DNA of 64,000 nucleotides from Diphasiastrum complanatum (lineage: Eukaryota; Streptophyta; Lycopodiopsida; Lycopodiales; Lycopodiaceae), in contig CM055103.1 in assembly GCA_029204225.1 (NCBI GenBank), forward strand, positions 53,817,397 to 53,881,396. Reading direction: 5' to 3'. The position numbers were made by a program, and so were the translations under genes. Every line of letters starts with the position of its first letter. Position 1 is the stretch's first letter. The notes under the pieces are model-generated. The model saw only the letters and a list, made by a program, of their open reading frames with translations, was not told where the DNA came from and made no database searches. Below, piece after piece: positions 21,246-34,486 of this stretch.

Positions 21246-24200
21246 ATTAAAAACAATATCATCTGCAATTAACTGAATAAGCTATCCCTTTGGGGTTCGA
21301 CAATATTATATACTACACTTAATCTTCTTTATCTGATAAGTACATTACGACATGCTCAACCAATGGGTTATCATATTTGGTCTTGTTGACACTGACAGTC
21401 GGGACGTGTGTGGTGTGCAAGGTGGATTGCCATTCAATACTCTCAAGTTGTGCTCTAGTTCAACCACATCGGTGGTTGCTTCAACTAGTGATAGAGTGGA
21501 TGGTGAGGCAAAAGTTATGTGGGAAAGCTACCATGTGCTTTTCGTGTACTTTAAACCACAATTAATTAAGTTACACGACTATCAAGTGTGTCAAGGTGAA
21601 AGTTCTTTTTCTTTTTTTCTTCTAATGGCCATTTCTATTTTTCTAGAGTAGCCATTATGCAACTTATCTGACTCTTACAAGGTGAAAGTTCTTTTTTTTT
21701 TTCTTCTAATGGCCATTTCTATTTTTCTAAAGTAGCCATTATGCAACTTATCTGACTATTGTATCACACTCTTCTTAAAGGCAAAAGTCACAGTTTTTCT
21801 AACGGTCAGTCCTACTTTTCTAAGACAACATTTGTTCGATTTATGTGATGATATATAAGGTCTATCATGTCTTATGAAGGAAGTCATAAAAGTTTCCTTT
21901 GAATTACAACTGTAAAATAGTGACAAAGGTGGTCTATCCACTGTTTTCTTAAATGTGATTACAATGTCTAGGAGAAATAAACTACCTATAATCTATAGAT
22001 TATTGTTATATAAATATAGGATTATATCTATAGACAAAAAAGAAGCAAGGAAATACACAAATGAATTGGACTCTCTCTTTTGTAGTTTCATAAGCTTTGA
22101 AATTGACTTTCTGGGCAAGACGTAGTCAAGCCCTATTTTGAGAAATTTGCACATTTTCAATTCTTAGCCCTAAACAATTGTGCTCATAGCCTTTTTCATT
22201 ATTCAAAAATTCAATTTAATTCAAGAATCCTAATTTGTTCTATTTCTTGAATGCTTTTCCTAGCCTCTCTACTTATGCCAATTTCATATTTTGATACATG
22301 ACATAAACCATGATTCTATTTTTCCTTATTCTGCATTTTAACGTGTTTGCTACTAGGTAAATTAATATAGGCTTGCTATCAGAGACGTTAATGGCTGGCA
22401 ATGACACCTCAATTCTCTAATCAGTTCCCTTTTGATTTATTATCTTGATAATTCTATGAGCCAGGTTACTCAAGTAGCCAGGTTACTCAAATGAATATTT
22501 ACATTTTGGTAACGACTTGTGAGGCTTCGTGAATGTCTCATTTCAAGTCCCTGTGTCCTCCCATCTCCATGCAATGGGCATTTCACCCTTGAGAGCTATA
22601 CGTTCAATTCATAGTATAGCTGTAAGTTGTTTGTGAGATCTCACGGTTATGTTTTCAAGACATATGAGTGTACTGATGACGTTCCTTTAATCTGTATATT
22701 TTCCTACCATATTAGCTTCTCATTTAACAACTTCTTTTTTCAAAGCTTTTGCTTGGTGTGTTGGAGTATCACTTAATTTTGTTACCTATCTACGTATGTA
22801 TTTTGTAACAACAAGTTTTCATGTTTGTCAGGTTAGTCCTTGTTAAATTCAACTTGCCTTACATCAACCAGACGATGATCCCAGTTTTAAATTTTATTAT
22901 TCTCTGATTCAGTGTAATATGATATTTGCATAATTGTTGCGTCGGTATTCATATAAAAAAGAAATTGGATTCCAATAGCCGATACGAGAGAGGCAGACAA
23001 ATCTGGGATACACGTTGTGATCACATTGTTTGCTCCTTGTAAATAAGCTAGGAATCTGTAAAAAGCATACACATTGATCATAAACTGAGGTAATGTGGCA
23101 AACCTCACGTAGCCAGCCTTATTCGAAGCTATATACCATATATATGCTTACTTGAAGACTTATTTAGGGGTGCAATACTTGCGGTAGCTAGGTGGAATGT
23201 AACTCCGAGCAACCCGTTTCATGTGAATTTGTGTAATACCTAACCCAGTGTTTACCCCTTCATTGAGTGAGCATAGCCCTTTGATCATGGACAAACTTGA
23301 AGTCAAGTGATTAGAGGGTTGTTGATGGCAAATGACTGCACTAGACGTTTATCTTTTGCACGTCCCGCTGCCAACGCCTGCAGATACTCTAAATAGTATA
23401 GTTCCCTGTACAAATGACCTACCATTGCATCCACCAACTCTGGAGCAGGGGTGAACTTTTGATCCTTTGCTGGATAATAGAAGGTTACGTAGGATCGTCT
23501 TGTGCTGTCGCTGTTCACAATGGCTCTGTGGTTGGCGCTTCTGTATCTCCCATTCGTAATGATCTGCAAATCATTAACATAGTGATGTCAACTTGCTTGT
23601 CTACACAGGTTAACTGATACAGACAACAAAGTAACGCTACAGAGGCTTGAGCAACTCGTGAATTCTTGAAAAGGCTGACAAGCCTTAAATTCTTGGCTTC
23701 ACGTTAGCGAACATTACAACGAGATAAACCTTCTAGTTGAGCATAGAAGGAGACAAATCAGGGAAGCACAGTTTCCTTCATTTTGTTGTATGCGATCCTA
23801 ATTATGTCATGAAGACTCAAAACTATTTACCTCGATTTGATCTGCCAGATTGACGATAGCGTTCTGATGATTTGGAACCAGTTCCCACGTGTCGTTTGCG
23901 GCAGCCACCTGCAATCCGTCGCCGTCTTGCATCAGAATGGTGATGCCTGCAATGTCAGAGTGTGCAGGCAGGCCGAGAGTTTTTCCTGGCTCCGGACAGG
24001 GAGGATAGCACTGGAATACTATGCTCTGCTTCTTTTCCCCCATAGCCTCCTTGAGGTACGTGGGTTTGAGCCCAAGATTCTCAGAGATGACAGACAGCAG
24101 CCGGTGAGCTGGGTCCATTAGTGCTGCTGTCTACGTCTTCTCCACGGTCTCATTAAATTCAGCTGGCTTCTGTGGACTGTAGTTATAATGCATTTCAGAA

Positions 24201-26113
24201 TGGGAGAGAGTGAAGCTCCACGAATTCACGCAAAACTGCGGCTTACTGTCAGTAAGGACCATACGGCTGCCATAGCCCTCAGCTGCGAGCACTGGCTTTC
24301 CAGCATACACAAGCTTCTCGTCCTTGGGCAGACCCACTTCCTTCAGATTATCCATGAGCTCTTCTGGCACGCCGTGATTGATAATTTGGAAGAAGCCATT
24401 CTTTTCACAGGCTTCAGCGATCTGAGCCCTGACGGAAGAAGCCAGTCGTTCATCAATTAGGCCTGACAGATCAATTGGCTTCAAAGTTGCCATGCGTAAT
24501 CAGTCTGTAGATGATCTAGAAATATTTATGCCGCTTTAAGATAAAAAGTATTGGATGCACAGGCACTGTAGCGTTGTGGGGGTGTGTGTCTTCCCTGAAA
24601 AACTACTCTTACTACTGCATATATTTGATCACGAGTGATGAGCGATAAGGACTAAACGGAGTTCGGTGGTGTTGGGCATGCACAGGGAGGTACATACGCT
24701 TGCTATATATAAGAATCCTTATATTATAGCAACAAGATTCCACACTCTTTCACTGGGGGAGATAAGGCACATTCTTTCTATGTGCGGTTGCCATGACGGA
24801 GAGCGACCAGCTGGAAAGCTGAGACCAATCAGCTTACCCAAATCTAAGAGATATGCTCTTTTTTGGACCGATATCAGAATCTTTCTAAATTCTTGTTTTT
24901 GATCAAAATTTATGATCCATCTATGATCAAAAAGGTAACAATTGAGCAATTATTTATATTAAAAACTGCATAGGATTAAGACAGGGAAGGTAATGATACA
25001 CTATTGCTTTGTAAAGTGTACTGCCAAGTCAATGTACCAGTGGAGACCCAACTCCCAAAAGATAATCCTGGTAATTCTTTTTGCAATCTGTATCTTTGTG
25101 ATGACGTTCTTTAGTTCTCATGTAAAGTCATATGTTGATTCTATTTTCCAATATATCCAAGATTTGTAAGCTGATGTTCTAAACATTTGATACCTTTTAC
25201 ATCTAGAACATTCCAAAATAACTTTGTGTAGGCTAGGAAAACCATAAAGATATTTATGCACTCATATATTCATGCAAGCAGAATGATGGCTTTGCTGAGC
25301 TCATGTGGATATAGACGTTGCATGGTGTGGTATATTCAAAGACAACTTCTTTTGGAACGCCCTTGCTCAAATCTTCTATGCCCATTTAAACAATTCCTAC
25401 GATTCAACCATGTGGACCAATCAGATTTTAATGTTCATGGAACTTTCTCATGTAGAAAGTTTAGGCATAGATGCATATCCACAAGACTAGTTGTTGGGGG
25501 ATAGTTCCCGTGCCTCCCTAATCCTGTGGATCTACAAGGCCAAAAAGCGGGCTTATGGATCTAAATCCAAGTGAGTGTGTCGCGTGTAGTAACGGGCTTT
25601 GTTCCAATGGGGAGAGACTTGACAAGGCCGTGGGAGTGAGAATGTATGCTAACTAAGGTTGTCAAGCTTAGTGTTGGATCTAAAGTATAATGAGCCTAGA
25701 TTTGGGATGAAGTTCATCTCTTGCCTCTTCTCTTTTTGTGTTCTTTTTCTGGTTTGGCGTTGGCATGCTTTCTTTTCTTGGTTTTGTTCTTTCTTGGTTA
25801 TCTAGGCATCTTTGGCTCTAGATCTTCTCCTCAAGAGGTTGATCTTCTCAAGGGAGGTGAACTATGTATTGAAATTTACCTACAGATCTTAATGATCGCT
25901 CCAAAGTGTGACACGTATTTTGGTTGTGTGTAGATTTTGTGGATTACTTTTTTGAAACTAGTTGAATGAATCTCTGTGCTAATGATGATTCATGATTGTG
26001 ATAGTATGATTAACACTAACAAAACAAGCATTCATCATTGACAATGAGGAAAAACACACACACAAAATAAGAGAGCCTTGACATACAAATGATCGGAACA
26101 AGAGGTGAAGCGC

Positions 26114-26146
<33 letters not shown>

Positions 26147-26500
26147 TTCCCTATTCTCTTCAAATGTAAATGTAAATACAAAAATGATGTCACATGCCCT
26201 TATATAAACATTTCTACGGTTAGGATTTCTGGTGAACACAAAACCATGTGCCATAGCAACTTGACTTATAAAATTTTTTAAACCAAATTCGTTCTTAACT
26301 ACTTGGTCCTATTGTCCATTGGCCTTGATTGCACCTCTTGATATCCTTCATACAATTGTAATAGCTGGAATCTGTTAAAAGAACCTTCACGTTAATCTTC
26401 TAACATGCCCCTAGTGCCAACCGTTGGACTTGAAGCCCCAAGGTAGCTTATTTGAAAGAAAACACTTGTTACTCCCTTGCCACCATTATTTTTGCTCTGG
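21246..26500. repeat. Segmental duplication copy 1, containing the dioxygenase gene
   Basis: 21,246-23,354 matches 45,302-47,277 and 25,350-26,500 matches 47,278-48,384, in the same order and orientation. The two copies differ by many small indels and substitutions, so the duplication is not recent. The gene-bearing middle (about 23,355-25,350) is absent from copy 2. Flanking DNA in both copies is non-coding apart from the dioxygenase gene. It includes short CT and CA runs at about 26,109-26,150. Confidence 0.85.
23303..24493 (-). pseudogene. 2-oxoglutarate/Fe(II)-dependent dioxygenase gene with one in-frame TAG
   Basis: Two exons: 24,493-23,831 (221 codons) and 23,563-23,303 (86 codons plus stop), joined by a GT-AG intron after DQIE, a usual intron position in this family. 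The N-terminal domain reads PIDLSGLIDER and CEKNGFFQIINHGVPEEL. The jelly-roll core has the iron ligands H178 and D180 (PAHSDIAG) and H233 (NHRAIVN), and the 2-oxoglutarate-binding R-x-S at R243-S245. It belongs to the plant DMR6/SRG1-like family of soluble hydroxylases or desaturases of specialised metabolites and hormones; the substrate cannot be told. Length is about 306 codons, a little shorter than the usual 330-370. Codon 121 is TAG (24,133-24,131). All else is intact, so it is either a young pseudogene or an assembly or sequence error. Confidence 0.85.
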
Positions 26501-26705
26501 AGATATTGTGCTCTAGGTGGTACATGAGATCCTTGAGAGAGATTTCGTTGGTTTTGAGAGACTCTTGCTCTAGCTCTAATTCTCTACTACGTGATGTCTG
26601 CGTCGAGCTCAGCCCCTAGGGCTTGCACGATCCGATCATGTTGCTGAGCTGCCTGATCTGCTTTTATTGAGCTGGTCTTAGAAGGCTTGGACTTGTGCCC
26701 AGCTT

Positions 26706-27235
<530 letters not shown>

Positions 27236-27839
27236 TGGGTTATGTGGTAGTTGTGATGGGCGAGATGTGGCTAAGGTTAGCATGAGTGAGGCTCATATAG
27301 GCGAAGATGGGTGGTGGAGATGGTGATGTGGTGAAGACCGCCTCGAGCTACGCGATCGTATTTGTTGAGCATGGTTGAGAAGGGCCAACAACTTGGTTAT
27401 CACAAATAGGTGTTTGGACACCCAAATTCTCAAGATGGGTGATGGCTAACGCTATGAATAGACCACCATAGATGATTTGATATGGGAATTTGAAAGTTGG
27501 TTGTAGTTATGATAGAACTAAAGCCCAGTCATAAATGCAATTTGGGTCGTCCATCATGGGCACCATGACTATAATGAGTTTAGAGACACGGAGGGGGCAG
27601 TGGGAGCTCACAATGAGGGTGGCATACTGAAAGTATATGGTCTCACAGAGGTTTGGATTTTTAATCTAATAGATCATGTACCTGTTGTTGATTTTAGTTT
27701 AGATGTCTGTGCGATCGAGAAGGAAAAAAGAAAAAATGCTGTACTTGGCAAGAGCATGAGTTTGCAGCAGGAAGGAGGTGTCATTAGGACATATCAAGAA
27801 TCATGAAGGCTAACTTCCTAACAGCATTCTAGCAACCCA

Positions 27840-28385
27840 AGAATCAAGAAACACCCATTTCTTGATGCTTGGAATACCCAAGAACAATGAAGGACATGAT
27901 TGTTAGTGAATATGCAAAATCAGATCCACAATCTCAACCTCCATAGTTTACCTGCATGCTGAAATTACAAAATCAAGAAACAAGCAAATTAATCCACGTC
28001 AACATTCCACAAAGCAAGAAAGTAAGCAAGAAATCTAATTAATGCACAATCACAAAAAGAAATCACAACATGTTCATAGGAATTTCACTCAAGAAGATAG
28101 CCATGAACAAGGAGCTTCTCAATTGCCAAGAACTCGTGGAGGATCTTCTTTATTCAATCAAGAGAGATGACAATACAATCAAAAGCTCCCTCACAAGAGA
28201 GGGGGGCCCTTAAATAAGTAAGAGGGCTGCCCATGTGAATCCCAAGTGGCAATTCCACTAATTTAGAAATTACATGTGGAAATAGCCCTTCTACTAGAGG
28301 TCACCATCAAAAGGTGGCGCATTCTAAATTATTTAAGGTGGTCTGAACTTATTTATAATGCCTAGGAATATTACTAGCTCCTACA
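27840..28385. other. Non-coding DNA before a truncated copia element
   Basis: It holds poly-adenine-rich words (AATCAAGAAAC repeats) and a purine-rich tract. It could be part of a minus-oriented LTR, but no paired copy is visible. No gene. Confidence 0.3.
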
Positions 28386-30240
28386 TGGTCGTTCCTTCTC
28401 TGGGATACGCCAAGCAAGTATTTCCATTGCGGTAAAAAGGGCCATTGGAAGAGTGAATGTCGAAAATTCCTGGCGGAATCAGGCAAGGGAAAACCAAAGC
28501 AACCAGGTAACCTTGTTGATGAGGGTGAGATTGAAGACTCTAGCATCTTCATATCATCATTGTCATCTAATCAAGATGATCAAGCGTGGTACATTGACTC
28601 AGGAGCCACAAGACACATGACAGGTAACAAGGATTGGTTTAGTAGCTTGAAAGTGTTGGATAATGGAACGTCCATTTCACAAGCAAATGGTGACATGTGC
28701 AAGATCAAGGGGATCGACACCGTTTCAATCCAACTACCTGATGACAAAAGTAGGATGATCAAGGAGGTACTTTACATACCAAGTTTGAAAAAAAGAGTAC
28801 TTTTTGTTGGTGTTATTACTGATCAAAAGTCGAAAGTAGAATTCGCCCATGATCGTTGCTTCGTGAAGGATGTGAACCAAAAGTTCAAAGTTATTGCGGA
28901 TGGAGTAAGAGAGCCCAATACAAAATTGTACAGGTTGAATGCTACAATTAAGGGGCAACACAGACTTGTATAATCCATTCCATCGCAAACTGAGTTGTGG
29001 CATAAGAGGCTTGGTCACTTGAACTTGGGAAGCCTCAGTTCGATGAGAAAATTGGAGATGGTAACAGGATTGCCTACCATAGAAGATCACTTGAAATCGA
29101 TGTGCGAATCTTGTGTATATGGGAAGCAGCATCGAGAGAAGTTCAATAAAGGTGGTGTTGCTAGGACAAAGAACATCCTGGATTTGATCCACACAAATTT
29201 ATGCGGACCTATGAGGACTATGTCCTTAGGTAAAGCCTTCTATTTCATGACCTTTGTTGATGATATGTCACATAAGACGTGGATTTACTTCTTGAAGAAG
29301 AAATCAGATGCATTTGACAATTTCAAGAGCTTCAAAGCATTGGTCGAAAATCAGACAAGTAGGAAGATCAAAGTTCTAAAATCAGATACTGGAGGTGAGT
29401 ATAAGTCTAACGACTTCAATGATGTTTGTGATCAATGTGGGATCAAAAGGCAATTCACGCAAGCTCATACTCCTGCTCTCAATGGTGTAGCTAAGCACAA
29501 GAATCGTACGATCGTGGAAAGTGCCAGATCTATGCTAGCTAAGATGAAACTACCAAAAGATTTTTGGTCAGAAGCATGCAGTACGGCAGTCTATCTTCAA
29601 AATAGAAGTCCTACCATTGCCATACCAAAGATAACACCTGAGGAGGCATTCATGAAGAAGAAGCCAAAGGTGAACCACTTGCAAATCTTTGGATGTAAGG
29701 CCTTTGTACACATTCCTAAGGAAGAGAGATGTAAGCTTGATGTAAAAGCTATCAAGTGCATATTCCTAGGATATGATGATCGTGTGAAGGGCTATAGATG
29801 TTTTGACCCAGTGGAGAACAAAATACATGTCAGGCGTCATGTCATCTTTGATGAATCTAAGATGTATGAAGACGATGATGCTGAGAAGATAGACACATCC
29901 AGTGGGAAAGATGGTATAGTGAGGATAACTTCTGATGATGATCCACTTTCCTAGTGATGGACATGAGGATATACCTCATGATACTACTACTCAACCTCAA
30001 GACACAGGTTGAAGAGGTAGGGACAGACCCTTTGGTGCATGAAGGATTGAAGTTGCAGGTGACAAATATAAGGAGAAAGATATATCGTGGGATAAATTTT
30101 TACCAAAAAGCCGATCACTTGACAGGAAGCTCCCTAAGTGGTTTGAGAGATTGTTGGAGAGCCGTGACATGGATGACTTTCCAAGATCATTTAGCCAAGG
30201 AGAGCTACGAAGATGAACAAGAGAGAAGACACAACTTAAA
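28386..30240 (+). pseudogene. Ty1/copia gag end, protease and integrase, truncated
   Basis: Starts in the gag zinc knuckle (FHCGKKGHWKSEC), then protease with WYIDSGATRHMTGN, the GAG pre-integrase domain (ELWHKRLGHLNLGSL), and integrase with its first two catalytic residues (NLCGPM with D changed to N in HTNLCGPM; KSDTGGEY). The third catalytic position reads NGVAKHKNR, with K replacing the usual E. One stop lies after QHRLV and the frame is lost at about 29,955. No RT follows. It is a close relative of the minus-strand element at 48.4-52.2 kb, whose same motifs read HTDLCGPM and NGVAERKNR. Confidence 0.9.
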
Positions 30241-30262
30241 AGGTATGAGCTTTCTAATTTGA

Positions 30263-30902
30263 TTGAATTAATGTCTATCAGACATGCATGACATGCCACA
30301 TTAACTGCTTTTTTTTTACTTAATGGAATTTTACGTAAATTTCAGTTCTACGGAAATTGTCAACCATAAATCCTGATTTGTGTCCTAATTGTCAAAACAC
30401 ATGCGTACAACCACTTAAAACAAATCGAATCCATCATGCATGTCAAAATCACTCTAAGAATCAGCATGTAATCATTCCATGCAAGCACAGTACCACAAAT
30501 TAGGAAATTGACTAGCATACAATTAGAACAATTTCAAATTTTGCCAATTTTACTCACAAAATTGCAAAACTTCAGATGATCTATGTCAAACACCTCACCA
30601 AGCCCAAAAGTGATGCTACCAACAATCTTAAGTGGTCTATTAGACTTCCAAGAAGCATTCATACAGGTCCTATGAAGTAGTATGGGCTGAGAACAAAGAT
30701 TTCTTGTCAAAATAGCTTCAAACTTGATGGACATGAAGCATAAGCTATCGGCCATCAATTTATAGGTCTGATAGCTTGTTGGGAAGGTAAAAAAGAATGC
30801 TAATCATGTCGTAAAAAATCCAGAATGATCTCCTTATGGATTTGGAAAGGTCTATCCCCCAAAAATCACCAAAAATGGTCATTTCTTGAAATTTTTTGAC
30901 TT
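30263..30902. other. Unassigned non-coding DNA
   Basis: AT-rich with no supported frame or repeat match inside the window. It separates the truncated copia element from repeat R2 copy 2. Confidence 0.3.
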
Positions 30903-31938
30903 CCTACAAGCTCAATTGCTGGAATTCTTGGCTCTAACTTCAAGGGAAACTTCAAAAGACTTTGATTCACCTCTTTAAAAGATCTGCATGGTGTTTTATC
31001 CAAATTTATGAAAACAGTCATATGAAATATTCTAATCTACAAATATGTTTATCTGCAACCATGAATCTATATGAATATGAAGTTAGCATTTCAACATACA
31101 CAATCTAGATTACTGGAACATTTGATTGATTAGTCGTGTAGAAAATACAGTCTGAATATAGACAGAGTCACATTATTTATGAGACAATATTCTGTGATAA
31201 CAGAGAGAAAGAACAATACAATTGCGCTCTGGACGACCGATAGATGATTGAGGTAACAGAACAACTAATAAGTTACTAGATATATACACATGGCTAACTA
31301 ATCAAAAGAATACTTAATCTATATTTTACAATTGTGTTAAGGCACTACATGATGTTGGTAGTCACCTTCAGACAATATCTAATTTCGTTGGTACTTGGAG
31401 GTAGGTGGCATAGAATGTACTCAGTGTGGTACATATCCTGAGGGCATGGAGTGCATTATGAGGTGATGTGGATCCAGCATGCCCATGGTTGTGATCTAGC
31501 AAGGATGGAGATGGTTGCTCAGGGAGTGACAGTTGATACTTTGGCGAGTTGATCAAGTGAATTGCATAGTTGATACTCTGGCAAGTTGATACTTTGACAG
31601 TTGATACTTTGGCAAGTGATCAGGTGAGCTACATAGTTGTCTCCAGGTTGGCATCACATGTTGTGGTGAGATAGGCTCCTTGGTGGGAGGCCTATGTACT
31701 GGTCAGATTAGAGTTGGCAACGTCAAGCATGGGAAGTTGAGCCTACATGGGATGTAGGAGAGGCAGATCATCATCATTATCTCTGGGAGATGGGCGAGCT
31801 ACTCAGGTATAGCCTATGGTGATATTTGCGTACATTCATTCATTGAGTCCTTGGTAGACTCTTGTGCTTGGAGCATGGGAAATGGATAAGAATCAGCTTT
31901 CAGGACTTATTGGACAGTTGAATATGCTTGGACATGAG
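30903..31938. repeat. Dispersed 1-kb repeat R2, copy 2
   Basis: Near-identical to 6,744-7,798. Homology ends where this copy continues into 31,939-32,630, non-coding DNA that leads to the polypurine tract and LTR at 32,631. Confidence 0.8.
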
Positions 31939-32630
31939 GGCATCTTGGTTACAGGTGATGGCCATGGTTGAGGACCTAATTTGGTGACCAGAGGTGTAGT
32001 TGCGGATCTACAGGTGACAGGTGCTGGTATGACAAGATACCACAGTTTGCGCAAGCCTATTGACATATTCTTGTTGGTTTGCATGAATATGTACTTGCAT
32101 GATACCTCATCACAGAAGTCTAGATCTGAGTCGGAGTTGTATGTGCTTATGTACTTTCTATGTCTGAGACAAAGTAGTCATTTTATACTCATTGGATTTC
32201 CATTATGTCTACTAGCTATCTATCTGGTGAGGGTATAATCTTATGGTGGCAATAAGATTTCCTCAGGTTTGGGCCTCAGTCGCTCATCTATGTCAGCTTT
32301 ACAGGTCTGTGCTTGTAAGTGCCTAATAGGATGTCATCCTAGCTAGATGGAGGATGTAAGTCTCATGGTGGAAACGAGATTTTTTCAATTTGACCCATGT
32401 CGCTCATGTGGTTCACTTGTCTTCAAGTCAGGGACGAGTCAGTTGGTCGAGAGTGTGGTAGACTCTCTATATGAGCATTGTGTTTACATGATACTTTGTG
32501 TGCCAAACCTGGTCGTTTTATAGTGTGCTTGAGTATGAGTCAAGTACAAGGTAGCAGGGATATGCATAATATGTTTTGGACACTCCAAACGCTACTGCAA
32601 TATATTTTTTAACTCCTATAACATTCGAGC

Positions 32631-33082
32631 TTAAGGGAGAGTGTTAGAAATTAGAGTGAATCTGATTCATAAATTTGTAAGATATATTGTAATTACTGGA
32701 CAATTAATCAAATTTACTATATTTGGTTGTTATGGGGACTTGACCCGCCATCGACATATCAGTCAGGCACTCATCCTATAGATGGCTACTTGGATTAGTC
32801 GAGTAGCCACACGTAGGAAAATAAACCTGTACAGTATATTATGGTTTCGTTATGCTATACTCAGGGGCATGTCCTGGGTTTGTCATTATTTTAGCCCATG
32901 TTGGGCCTTTTAGTCAGACAGGTGGCTTTTTTGTGTGTTAGCCCATGCATGTTGGGGCTTTTGGCATATGTATAGGTTTCTCTTTGTAGTCTAAAGCTTT
33001 TGATGTGCCATCTTTGAGAGCTTGTGAGGAGTGTCTATGATGATTGATTGATGTGATCTGCATGCTGCACTAGATCTTAACA
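32631..33082 (+). repeat. Polypurine tract and candidate copia 3' LTR
   Basis: TTAAGGGAGAG (32,631-32,641) precedes TGTTAGAAATTAGAG, the usual plus-strand PPT/LTR junction of plant copia elements. The LTR may end at ...CTTAACA (33,082), giving about 441 bp bounded by TGTTA and TAACA. No matching 5' LTR is in the window and the right edge is not certain. Confidence 0.5.
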
Positions 33083-33087
33083 GGATT

Positions 33088-33647
33088 TTAACAAGAGCCA
33101 CATGTTGAGTGATTTCCGAGTATTCCTATTGATTGTGTTGAAACACAAATAGAATTGTAGAATTGGATAATAAAGTGGATGAAGATTAAAGATCGATAAA
33201 TCGGTTGAATCACTCCAAGAGTAGAATAATCCAACAGCTGCCTTTGCCTTTGCCTTGATGTCCTCCTTGGCTTTTGATTCAAAGATGCATCTTCACCATC
33301 AACATCCAAAGTATTATCTTCACCATGCTTAAGAAGTGGGCTGCTTCATCCACTGAGTTTTTGTTGGTTGAAACCATCTTCCCATCCAAAGGTAACCCGA
33401 GGGCTGTGCAGAACAAGTCTTCAGTGATAGTGAAGAATTGGCCTCGCACATGAACTTTGAAGTCCACCTCAGAGATTGAGTAGATGGAGTTCACAAATTC
33501 CTTGCTGACTTCAGAGAGGATGACTGAGAGGTCCACTTTCAGATCACCCAACCTACATCGATCCAAAAAGGACTGGATGGATGCCAGGCGGATTCTCGCA
33601 CGTGCTTTCCAAATGATAGTAGAACTAGAACTCGATCCGGAAGCCAT
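33088..33647 (-). pseudogene. Unknown plant transposon-type ORF (MASGSSSSS start)
   Basis: ATG at 33,647 gives MASGSSSSSTIIWKARARIR, then SFLDRCRLGDLKVDLSVILS, VHVRGQFFTITEDLFCTALG and LPLDGK. The [VxGxxxxFT...I/L...GLP] pattern resembles the plant-mobile-domain or putative-plant-transposon-protein family found in retroelement extra ORFs. The frame shifts near 33,300 into a basic segment (NQKPRRTSRQRQRQLLDYST). Two G-boxes lie 330-350 bp upstream. It is on the same strand as, and downstream of, the gypsy pol, so it may be that element's extra ORF, or a gene of a CATTAG-type element. Function unknown. Confidence 0.45.
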
Positions 33648-33974
33648 TGCTTGAATGTTTGATGACAGCTCCGTAGATTGCAAAAGTTCGTATGAGAGTG
33701 CTTTGATCACAAAGAGAATGAGCACAGGAAAGCATGTAATCGCAGGAAGAAAGTGTAAGAAAAGAAATGAAAAATAACTATGGTATGAAGTAGCGGTGTG
33801 GAAGGGATGATGACATGGCATGGTGACATGACATCTGTCACTTCCATGTATGGAGGACGTGCATGGCTCAGTGTTTAAAATGATAATTTGACAGAAAATG
33901 ATGGAAGACCATTTGTGAAAAGAAAATAATTAAATTAAGAAGAAACAATATATGTTTTGATATGTGAGCGTACA

Positions 33975-34000
33975 CACGTGTGAATAATGATGATCACGTG
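33975..34000 (-). promoter_or_regulatory. Two CACGTG boxes upstream of the 33.6-kb ORF
   Basis: Perfect CACGTG hexamers at 33,975-33,980 and 33,995-34,000, between the ORF start at 33,647 and the palindrome array at 34,064. The layout of gene, G-boxes, then motif array repeats what is seen at 14.9-15.7 kb and 42.1-42.6 kb. Confidence 0.5.
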
Positions 34001-34063
34001 GCCATCATCTTTAATGGAGGAATACAAAAAGTAGGTCGAGAGATTTTCGAAATGCTAGAAAGA

Positions 34064-34320
34064 TTCTAGAAAGTTTCGCGAATCTTTCTCGCATGATCCT
34101 AAAAAAACGATACAGAAACTCACGAAAATTTCTCGAAAATTTTAGTAACATACTAGAAAATTTCTCGAAAAACTGGAGAAAATGCTAGAAAAGATTCTAG
34201 AAAAATTCTCAAAAATGATTTATGAAAATTTGATTAACAAATTTAGTGTCGCGAAAAATTCTCGAAAATACTTTAAAAATTATATTGAAAGATTGAGAGA
34301 AGTCAAGAAAAATTCTCGAA
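34064..34320. repeat. Array of TTCnnGAA palindromes
   Basis: Seven TTC-N2-GAA palindromes in 257 bp: TTCTAGAA (34,064; 34,195), TTCGCGAA (34,075) and TTCTCGAA (34,130; 34,162; 34,259; 34,313), most with an extra GAA or TTC three bases away. TTCnnGAA is the core of plant heat-shock elements, but the outer spacing is 3 rather than 2, so this could equally be a transposase-site array. Related degenerate words extend to about 34,440. Confidence 0.7.
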
Positions 34321-34486
34321 AATTTCACGAGACATTATGAAAAATGTTGGAAGGTGGTAGAAAATTTCACGCAAATTTTTAGAAAAGATAAAAGAAAAGT
34401 TGTGAAAAATATCAGAAAAGATAAAAGAAAATTTGCGATTGATTCCAAAAAAATACTAGAAAATTATAAGAATAAAAAAATTATGG

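Noticed and set aside
33279-33821. Signal-peptide protein starting at 33,821 (FSFLFLHFLPAITCFPVLIL)
   Set aside because: The upstream hydrophobic stretch lies before the MASGSSSSS start, which matches the start style of related ORFs. It is more likely 5' untranslated DNA.
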